Shown piece by piece: positions 56,772-64,000 of a stretch of DNA of 64,000 nt. Positions within the stretch are counted from its first letter, which is position 1. Every line of letters begins with the position of its first letter. Source of the stretch: Pseudisothecium myosuroides (Eukaryota; Streptophyta; Bryopsida; Hypnales; Lembophyllaceae); contig OX637295.1 of the NCBI GenBank assembly GCA_951799445.1, positions 26,040,001-26,104,000 on the forward strand, read 5' to 3'. Position numbers and translations under genes: made by a program. The notes beneath the pieces were generated by a model, which was not told the origin of the DNA, did no database searches, and saw nothing but the letters and a program-made list of their open reading frames with translations.

Positions 56772-59307
56772 TTACAGCTCCTCATGGGTAGAGCCGGCTG
56801 TGTCTCGGACCTTCTCAGCGCCATCCGAGGCCATTTTCAAACCAGACTTGGCAGTAGACTTGGTTGCATCAGAAGCAGCGTCATAGCTCTCTCCTACCTT
56901 ATCCTTAGAAGTCTCATATGCACTCTGAGATTTGTCAGAAGCACCTGCCGCTGTATCCTTCGTTGTCTTCGCTGCACTTCCAGCAGATTTGTAGGCCGTG
57001 TCCTTAGCATTTTGAGCTGTGTCTGAGGCTTTCGACGCTGCATCACCGGTCGTCTTCTTGACATAGCCCGCCCCTTCATTGGCTTTGTCAGAAGCACCTG
57101 CTGCTGTATCCTTGGTTGTCTTCGCTGCACTTCCAGCAGATTTGTATGCCGTGTCTTTGGCATTTTGAGCTGTCTCTGAGGCTTTCGATGCAGCATCACC
57201 GGTCGTCTGCTTGATATAGCCCGCTCCTTCCTTGGTTTTGTCGGATGCACCAGCTACTGTATCCTTGGTTGTCTTAGCTGCACTTCCAGCAGATTCGTAG
57301 GCCGTGTCCTTCGCATTTTGAGCTGTCTCTGAGGCTTTCGACGCTGCATCACCGGTCGTCTGCTTGATATAGCCCGCTCCTTCCTTGGTTTTGTCGGATG
57401 CACCTGCTGCTGTATCCTTGGTTGTCTTAGCTGCACTTCCAGCAGATTCGTATGCTGCGTCCTTGGCATTTTGAGCGGTCTCTGAGGCTTTCAACGCTGC
57501 ATCACTGGTCGTCTTCTTGACGCTGTCCGCTCCTTCCTTGGCTTTGTCGGATGCACCAACCAAGGTGTCTTTGGTTGTCTCAGTTGCACTTCCAGCAGTT
57601 TGGTAGGCTGTGTCCTTGGCCTCTTGAGCCGTCTCCGAGGCTTTCGACGCTGCATCGCTTCCAGTCTTTTTGATGTAATCCGCTCCTTCCTTCGCCTTTC
57701 CAGCTGCATCTGAAGGAGAAGCACCAGAAGTAGATTCCGTCAGCTCATGTCCTAAATTGTGTCAATGTGGGATATTATCAACTTGTATGCCAAAGATCTT
57801 TCGGTCATCGAGTATGCTACGACATTCGATTGTTGTCATGCTCCAATTGAATGGAAATCAGTTATTTGTATATAAACTATCGATGGTATATATATTAACA
57901 ACCTCTATTTCATTAAAGTGATGCGATTCTGGCGCCAAAAATTGTGACATACATATGTACATAAAACCCTATAATTTAGGACATGTATGAATTTATGTTT
58001 CAGAACACTTAATCTGAAAAGTGCGAAAGTATTGGAATACCGCAATTTTTAACGAAATTGCCGTTTGACTCGCTTACAACAAATGATTGACTGTTTTGTA
58101 CATTTCAATATCTAAGCATTTAAAAGGAATTTTTAGCAGTGACGTCGATCTAACCTGAAGCAGTATCTGCTGCTGCATCCTTTCCAGCCTTTGCCTTGCT
58201 TCCTGCAACATCAGCAGCTTCAGAGGCGGTATTCACAACTGCATCTTTTCCAGCTTTGGCCTTGCTTCCTGCTGAATCCGCAGTATTGGCAGCAGCGTCC
58301 TTCGTACCTTCTGCTGTCTCTGCAGTTCCCCTGTTTCACGTCACAAGAGTACATAATGTTAGCACTGTACAGACTAAGAGCATACACACCCAAATATATA
58401 ATTTCCCTTTTTATCGTCTTGTTCTAAGTAATTCATATTTGCGCACCAGCATACTGAAGCAAGTCGAATTGCTTCACTATACTCACCGAGTGACTCACTT
58501 AAAAAAAGCAAACATTCCATAATTATTCTCACTACAGTAAGTAGGAGCAAAGTTAGGATCAACCCTGATTGCCTCCCTCAAATCTTTGAAAATCGATACA
58601 CATTGACGAAAAGGATTGATGTAGAACACTCATCACATCTAAGTATATCAAAATCAGTTCCACATCATACACCCAATTTTTTTTTAATGCATCCATTTAC
58701 CGCATTTAAGCCCTCTTTCATTTGCTCCTTGAACATATGAAAGAATACGGATCATCCCCTAAAGTAGGAACCCTAAAGAAAGAAACCAAAAAACAACAGA
58801 TGGTGGTCAATTTCGTTACATTGGCACGACTCCAGCGCCAAAATTTGTGACATGTTTGTACAAAAAACTCTAAAATCCAGAATAAGCGTGGCTTTCTGTT
58901 CCTAAAAGCGTATTTCTGAAGGTGCCAAAGTGTTACAAAACCCACCAATACAACGAATTGACGTTACGACATATTGCAAACACAAAACTCGCGTTCCTTC
59001 AAAACTCAGCTACAAAAGGAAGTTGAAAAGACCCCTAAACCTACTTGGCAAATGCATTGAGCTTCTCCTTGGCCATGTCAAGATACGACTTCGTGGCGTC
59101 TTGACCTGCAGCGGCGCCCTCCGAAGTGGTCACCTTCGCCGCCCCTACGGTGTCCTCGACCTTGTGCTTGGCATCCGCCGCAAACGAGGACAACTTCTCG
59201 TTCGCCGCTTCCGTCCATGTCTGAGTCTTGGCGTGGTCGGCAGGATCATGAGCGCCCACAGACACCAGCAAAGTGGCCACCAAAACCGCAACCAACCATT
59301 TCGCCAT
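56772..59307 (-). CDS. Secretory-pathway group-3 LEA (LEA_4-like) protein, three exons
   Basis: Minus-strand exons 59307-59045, 58330-58155 and 57709-56772 join in phase (263+176+938 = 1377 bases) to 458 residues. The first splice uses a GTAGGT donor at 59044 that overlaps an in-frame TAG; unspliced, the frame would end as an 88-residue protein. The N-terminus (MAKWLVAVLVATLLVSVGA) is a signal peptide, probably cut after GA. The mature protein is Ala/Lys/Thr/Asp-rich, amphipathic and repetitive. Exon 2 holds two GSKAKAGKDA units; exon 3 holds about five 51-residue repeats containing ASETAQNAKDTAYESAGSAA. Such proteins are disordered when wet and protect membranes and proteins during drying. 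The C-terminus is HEEL, a variant of the K/HDEL ER-retention signal, so I infer an ER-lumen protein. Both introns carry small MITE-like repeats. An ABRE core lies 213 bases upstream. Confidence 0.8.
56970..57660 (-). repeat. Five 153-bp coding repeats in LEA exon 3
   Basis: The phrase GCTGCACTTCCAGCAG (or its near match) recurs at 56971, 57124, 57277, 57430 and, as GTTGCACTTCCAGCAG, at 57583: exactly 153 bases (51 codons) apart. The three middle units are nearly identical at the DNA level; the outer ones are diverged. Confidence 0.85.
57903..58062. mobile_element. Family K-like MITE in LEA intron 2
   Basis: Right end GCAATTTTTAACGAAATTGC resembles the end of the 24969-25132 element; the left end is degraded. 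Shares GGCGCCAAAAATTGTGACAT with the copy in intron 1. Confidence 0.45.
58806..58962. mobile_element. Family K-like MITE in LEA intron 1
   Basis: Ends GTCAATTTCGTT and AACGAATTGAC; interior AGCGCCAAAATTTGTGACAT matches the intron 2 copy. About 157 bp. Confidence 0.45.
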
Positions 59308-59519
59308 AGCTACAAGACGAATTGAAGGGCTCTCTCTCAAGAAATTGGCAACTTGAAAACACAGAGATGGAACTGAATTGAATAGAGAGTTCAATTGATG
59401 GAAGCAACGTTACAGGATTGGAAGCCCGTGAGCGTGATAAGTTATACGTTACGGGGGGTGCTGCGGTGGACTGGCGACGCAGATGGGGTTTCCACTTGTC
59501 CATCGACATGTCAGTTGTG

Positions 59520-59527
59520 CACGTGGC
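59520..59527. promoter_or_regulatory. ABRE core CACGTGGC upstream of the LEA gene
   Basis: CACGTGGC is a strong abscisic acid response element bound by bZIP factors. It lies 213 bases upstream of the LEA start codon, on the complementary strand relative to the gene. ABA or drought induction is typical of LEA genes; here it is inference. Confidence 0.5.
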
Positions 59528-59676
59528 GGTTTTGTGTGTACCCAAGTGTCGCCCCCACCGGACAGTTGAGGATGGTGTTGTGACGGAGGATGGTGACATT
59601 TGGTAGCACTGGGGGAACTGGGGAGCATCTCGTTCCTTAAAAGGAGGATGCGGTCCTTTGGATGAACACACCTTCT

Positions 59677-59929
59677 ACACTAAATAGTGAAATTAGGTTG
59701 CCCCACACTAATTTCTCGACATTCTACACTATATAAATATGTATTGTTTCTTTACAAGAATTTACTACTTTTTTGAATTAAAAATTTATGCATGTGGGAC
59801 TCATGAACCTATATGTGTACAAACAGAAAAAACGGTAGACATATTTGTTGATTGGTTGGCTTCAACAGTGATTTTCTTGAAGTAAGGCAACCTAATTGTT
59901 AAGGCAACCTAATTTCACTATTTAGTGTA
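59677..59929. mobile_element. MITE family H, copy 1
   Basis: Inverted ends ACACTAAATAGTGAAATTAG and CTAATTTCACTATTTAGTGT extend over about 28 bases including GGTTGCC/GGCAACC. 253 bp, directly abutting copy 2. Confidence 0.8.
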
Positions 59930-60180
59930 CACAAAATAGTGAAATTAGGTTGTCCCACACTAATTTCTCGACATTTGACACTATATAAATATTTTTAATT
60001 ATTATACAAGAATGCACTATTTTTGAATTAGATATTGTTGTAATTAGAACTCATGAACCTTTGTGTGTACAAATGGAATATTTTTAGAAATATATGGTGA
60101 CTTTGATAGCTTGTAAAGTAATTTACTTGATGTAAGGCAACTTAATTATTAAGGCAACCTAATTTCACTATTTTGTGTAC
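59929..60180. mobile_element. MITE family H, copy 2, tandem with copy 1
   Basis: Same structure (ACACAAAATAGTGAAATTAG to CTAATTTCACTATTTTGTGT), same orientation, 252 bp. The junction shares a single GTGTACAC, so the two elements overlap at their ends. Confidence 0.8.
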
Positions 60181-60185
60181 ACTCA

Positions 60186-60361
60186 ATAGGGGTATTAAGG
60201 GGACCAAAAAATTAAAGGGACTTATCTTGGAAAATTGTAGATGTTTGAAACATAATGTACAACCTCTAAACACTTCAATAACTATTGATGTACAAAAAAG
60301 GTAGATATTTATATAGTGTGAAATGTCAATTAATTAGTATGGGTCCCCTTAACATCCCTAT
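60186..60361. mobile_element. Small MITE with AGGGGTATTAAGGGGACC ends
   Basis: Ends ATAGGGGTATTAAGGGGACC and GGGTCCCCTTAACATCCCT, about 175 bp, adjacent to the family H pair; possible TCA on both sides. Confidence 0.65.
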
Positions 60362-60445
60362 TCACTGTAGTAGGTCTGTAGGATGGAAAAAACATATTGC
60401 AATTGACGTCATGACATATTCCAAAAAACAAAATAAAAATTTAGT

Positions 60446-60849
60446 ATAACATCAAATAACTATATGTATAAAAAAACATATGGTTTTTTCTGCAATTTAC
60501 AGAGTGAAAATAAAAAAATAAAAATTTTGAAGTCAAATTTCAATTAATAAGTTTTCAATCTATAAAAATCCGAAATTCATGAAACTTGTTACATGTGATT
60601 CTAGTCAAGGTGTACATTCTTTCTATAAAAAGAAATGAGACATTTTGACATTTTACAAAAAAAAAAATTTACATAGAAATTTCATTCAGATATAAATAGG
60701 TCTAAATATAATCCGTTCTAAGTGAAATTACACATTGAGGTAGAATCCCTTTCGTACAACAACATGTCCAAATTTCACTTCATAATTCCAATTTCTCAAT
60801 TTATGAGAGCGATTTATGTCGTGGCCAATTACTTTTGGGAGTCATCGTA
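60446..60849 (+). repeat. Left arm of a 0.4-kb inverted repeat
   Basis: Matches the reverse complement of 63622-63996 over about 400 bases with scattered differences (shared AAAGAAATGAGACATTTTGA, TCTAAATATAATCC, TTTTGGGAGTCA). The pair encloses about 2.8 kb. Confidence 0.75.
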
Positions 60850-61255
60850 CCTATGGTAAAAATTTCAATTTTTTGGAGTACATATTTGTATTTGATATAT
60901 ATTTTCTTCATTTTTCTCTTAAAACATTCACAGGAAATTTGAAAAAACTTCTTAAGAATTTGAAGATTTCATGACTTTTGGTAAACATATGACTTCATCT
61001 ATGAAAAATAAACATAAATTTTTTCATTCATATTTAATTGCAAAATGGTAGCAAAAAGGGAAAAGGACCATTGAAATGGTCATGGGCTTGTCCTTTAAGG
61101 GTCAATCCTTTTATCAAACTTCAAAATTGCTCTCTTTGTATGCTCCCATTTTTGCAACTATGTATGATTTTGATTTTTTGTTCTTTTAAGGCATAATTAC
61201 ATGTCTTCTATAAGTAGAAAAAAATTCAATTTTCACTACAAGAGAAAGGGGTGTT
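60850..61255. other. AT-rich repeat debris between inverted-repeat arm and TTAA element
   Basis: Distantly similar to 54430-54700. No gene. Confidence 0.3.
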
Positions 61256-61828
61256 TTAACTCCTAAAGGACCAAGGCCTTTTTTCTGCCAAAAAACACTC
61301 TAAACTGCCATATCTATAGCAAAGAGTAAAAAAAATTGAAATTGTTTTTTTTTTCACATCTAACCGTAGAATCTTACACCTAACTAGTATGAAAGTGTGT
61401 GGAAAAAATTTCAGAATTTTTGACCACACAGATTGCAAGATATCTGCGTTTAAAGTGAAAAAGCAAGTTTTTCAGCACATTGCGGGACTAGATTTTTTGA
61501 CTTTGAACATTTTTAACTTAAAATTTTTGCACTATAGAGTTTTGAGCTTTAAATCTTTATAGTGGAGAATTGAGTTGAGAGTCTAGGGAAAAAAAATTAT
61601 TCAAAAAAACTTAATTATCATTCTTAAAAAAATTGTTAAATAGAAGTAGGTACAAGATAGAAGGAAAATCTAAAATATTCATATACTTTTAGATGGAATT
61701 TAAATGCACTAATCCCAATGGTGAGATTGTTCTAGCAAGTAAATCAGACCATGTAAAAAAAAAAATTGAAAAATTTGAAAAATTGCATTCAGAAATGAGT
61801 CCTACAAGTTATTTTTTTCAAGAAGATG
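61256..61828 (+). mobile_element. TTAA-bounded element, family A copy 4, truncated
   Basis: Starts TTAACTCCTAAAGGACC and follows family A to CAAGAAGATG at 61828, where an LTR-like TGTTACAAG begins. The remaining about 350 bases of family A are not found further right in the window. Confidence 0.7.
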
Positions 61829-62704
61829 TGTTACAAGTCCCTATCCGTTGTAACAGCTGGACTTGGACGGTTAGACTTGGCTAGACTTGGCATAGCGGTT
61901 ACGGTGGTTACAATAGAAGGTAGGATCCTTTCCTTGCTATGTAAGGCTTGTGTGGGGAGTTTATTCCTTATGCGGTATTTTATAATGTAACGGAATGATT
62001 CAATCCACTGTGTGTGAAGTAGCTTGCATTGTGATGAATCCAGTTGATGTTTGTCTTGCATCTCAATGAGTTAGGAAGATGGGATTTAAAGGTTGTGTAA
62101 TGAGATTCCGATTGGAGGATTGGCCGTGGAATTGCCGATCAGGACATAATACCGCATCTCAAACGGTCCATGCTCCGTTCGTGATTCATTCGGAATGTTG
62201 ATCAGTAGAGAGATTGAAAAGCGATCATGATGTTTGCAATAAGAAGTCCGAAGTAAATTAAACCATTTTAATTATGAGATCTTGGAATCCCCGAGAGGCC
62301 TGGTCAGTGGGTGCAACAATCATTTGATGAAATTACGGCCTGGCCGGGATTGACACGTTGAGGGAATTTGATAAATGGACTGGATCGGTGGAGTCGGAGA
62401 ATCAATCCTGTTGCTGTCGCAGGAGTTTGGCGATCAGGGCTGACAAATCGGGAGACAAGTAGGGTGTGACGTCCGGTGATGGCGTGGCAGCCAGCACCAT
62501 TGGCGCGTGCAGCTTCTTGGTGATGAGTTGAAGCACGGAGCTGCATGATCGGGAGATGCAGTTGCGGGAAAAAGGTGACAAAATTGGAAAAGAGCGCCCA
62601 AGGCTATGAGAAGAGGTCACAACCGGAAGATGGGCGCAGGTCATGAGTTATTAAATTATTATATTTTGTCTTTATATATATTTTGATTCCTTGGTCATTG
62701 CGGG
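61829..62704 (+). mobile_element. Probable 5' LTR and leader of a Ty3/gypsy-type element
   Basis: Begins TGTTACAAGTCCC abruptly inside family A copy 4, as an LTR start would. It leads to the gag frame at 62705. GC content rises sharply. I cannot place the LTR end: no convincing CA plus initiator-Met primer-binding site (TGGTATCAGAGC) is visible, and the 3' LTR is not in the window. A possible TATA region lies at about 61975. Confidence 0.45.
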
Positions 62705-63241
62705 ATGGATCGAGAAGGAGTGGTGGAGCCTAGAAGTCTCCCGATGCCGGAGGAAATTGGACCGGATTGGGCAGCATTGATACAACAGCAGGTGCAGAAT
62801 GTTCTTCAAGCCGCGATTCCCCATATAGTCCAACAAATTACAGACCAGGCGGTTGCAAGACAGCGACCGGGGTCTCCTTTGAACTCAAACCTTGGAGTTG
62901 ATAGGGGTTGTCGAGAGATGGGGAGGCACAATACAATTGAGGATGGAAGTAGGGAATCAAAAGTGGCGGATCCTAAGAGATTTTCGGGAAAGAAGGGCAA
63001 CGAGGTATATCGTTGGTTTGCTCAATTAAGATTGGTGTTCCGCGGAAAGCCCCGCACGTACCAGTCTGATGCAGACAAAGTTGCGTTTGCACTCTCATAT
63101 ATGTTGGGATCGGCACAAAATTGGGCCATGCCCATCTTGCAAGCACTTGACGAAGGAAGGGAGCATGAATTGCTGGAAGATTATGGTGCTTTCCGTGAGG
63201 CTGTGATTGCACTACTAGAAAAGGGGGCCCTAATCAACTGA
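62705..63241 (+). pseudogene. Ty3/gypsy retrotransposon gag, N-terminal part, truncated
   Basis: 178 residues from ATG at 62705. Residues about 90-170 show the retrotransposon gag pattern: RFSGKKGNEVYRWFAQLRLV, then DADKVAFALSYMLGSAQNWA, then a YGAFREAVIALL ending. The upstream part (WAALIQQQVQNVLQAAIPHI) is a Gln-rich helix, as is usual before gag domains. Gag would assemble virus-like particles in the cytoplasm. Homology stops at about 63225 and the frame ends GALIN-stop in unrelated sequence. The C-terminal gag, zinc knuckle, protease and pol are missing, so this is a dead 5' fragment. Confidence 0.75.
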
Positions 63242-63621
63242 AAATCAATGCACTTACATTGATTACAACAAAAAAAAATTGGGCTCTGTTGATTTGGCAG
63301 TCCTCCAAACATCAATCAACATGATTTGGTTGATTTGAACAAAAAGAAAATTTGCTCAGTTGATTCGGCAATCCTCTCAACATCATTTTCATTTTCCCAC
63401 ATATTGTAATAGTAAGATAGGGCCGGCCAAAAATAATTATTTAAAAGTATGCCAAAAAAGAAATAAAATGAATAAGAAAAAATGTCAAATTTAGCAAAAA
63501 ATTAAATGATCAAAATTTTGTAAAAAATAAAAATGTCCAATATTAGCGGGAAAGTCCAAAATAAAGCCCAATGACCATCTAAAATCAAGATATTCTATAT
63601 GGCAAGGTGATGGACTTATGG
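63242..63621. repeat. Short diverged tandem repeat and AT-rich sequence
   Basis: About 63280-63400 holds two copies of a unit of about 80 bases (CTGTTGATTTGGCAGTCCTC and CAGTTGATTCGGCAATCCTC). The remainder is unassigned. Confidence 0.4.
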
Positions 63622-63996
63622 TGACTCCCAAAAATAATTGGCTACAATATAAATTGTTTTAATAAACTAAAAAATTGGAAATATTAAGAGAAATTTTGAC
63701 ATGTTGTATAAAAGGGATTCTACCTTTATGTACAATTTCACTTAGAATGGATTATATTTAGACTTATTATTATTTGAATGAAATTTTTATGGAAAAATAA
63801 TTTTTTTGTGAAAAGTCAAAATGTCTCATTTCTTTTTATAGGAAGAATATGCATCTTGACTAGAATCACATACTACAAGATTCATGAATATTGGATTTTT
63901 ATTGATTGATATCTTATTGATTAAAATTTGACTTTTTAATTTTTCACTCCATAAATTGCAAATATGTTTTTGATATATATAATTATTTGATGTTAT
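63622..63996 (-). repeat. Right arm of the 0.4-kb inverted repeat
   Basis: Inverted partner of 60446-60849. It reaches almost the end of the window, so its outer limit is unknown. Confidence 0.75.
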
Positions 63997-64000
63997 TTTG

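Noticed and set aside
57491..57724. Arg-rich frames antisense or shifted in the LEA repeats (also 56894-57250, 57254-57469)
   Set aside because: Alternative-frame readings of the 153-bp repeats.
59041..59394. A stand-alone 117-residue protein starting upstream of MAKWLV
   Set aside because: The Met at 59307 begins a proper signal peptide; the upstream extension lacks it at the terminus and is probably 5' UTR.
61829..63241. The CCAAT-type enrichment extending to the retroelement at the right end
   Set aside because: About eight ATTGG/CCAAT in 1.4 kb is only mildly above expectation, unlike the left end.

Overview
This is a piece of a land-plant nuclear genome. The evidence is intron-containing genes with GT-AG splice sites, a phi-class glutathione S-transferase pair, a Core-2/I-branching type glycosyltransferase, a group-3 LEA protein gene, and a dense load of plant-type non-autonomous transposons (Stowaway, Tourist/Harbinger-like and hAT-like). 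It is AT-rich and gene-poor. I cannot assign a species. A non-seed plant is possible, but the sequence does not settle this.

Layout. 1-3.8 kb is the 3' part of an unrecognised, probably mobile element: a long reading frame with a coiled coil, a continuation in another frame, and about 1.3 kb of non-coding tail. All of it carries the CCAAT/ATTGG pentamer at very high density. 4.4-10.4 kb holds three tRNA-like, SINE-like repeats and several MITEs. 10.6-19.1 kb is a nested stack of about 0.93-kb elements that begin and end in TTAA plus CCCCTAAAG-type inverted repeats (piggyBac-like by target site), interrupted by other MITEs. 20.2-37.45 kb is a head-to-tail duplication with a phi GST gene in each half. 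Several transposons are present in only one half and so date from after the duplication. 38.2-40.6 kb (minus) is a two-exon GT14-like glycosyltransferase gene. 41.5-56 kb is a MITE- and repeat-rich desert. It holds two pseudogene fragments related to chromatin proteins: an HDA9-type class I histone deacetylase at 46.5-47.4 kb and an EBS/SHL-type BAH domain at 50.16-50.52 kb (minus). 56.8-59.3 kb (minus) is a three-exon gene for a secretory-pathway LEA protein with a signal peptide and a C-terminal HEEL. 59.7-64 kb is MITEs, a 0.4-kb inverted repeat, and a truncated Ty3/gypsy-type element with the start of gag.

The four intact genes do not form an obvious pathway. Two GSTs (xenobiotic and oxidative stress) and a LEA protein with an upstream ABRE core fit stress tolerance, but that link is inference. 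The most unusual signals are the CCAAT-saturated element at the left end, the TTAA-specific element family supported by three filled/empty site comparisons, and the ER-targeted LEA gene whose full product appears only after splicing out a stop codon.
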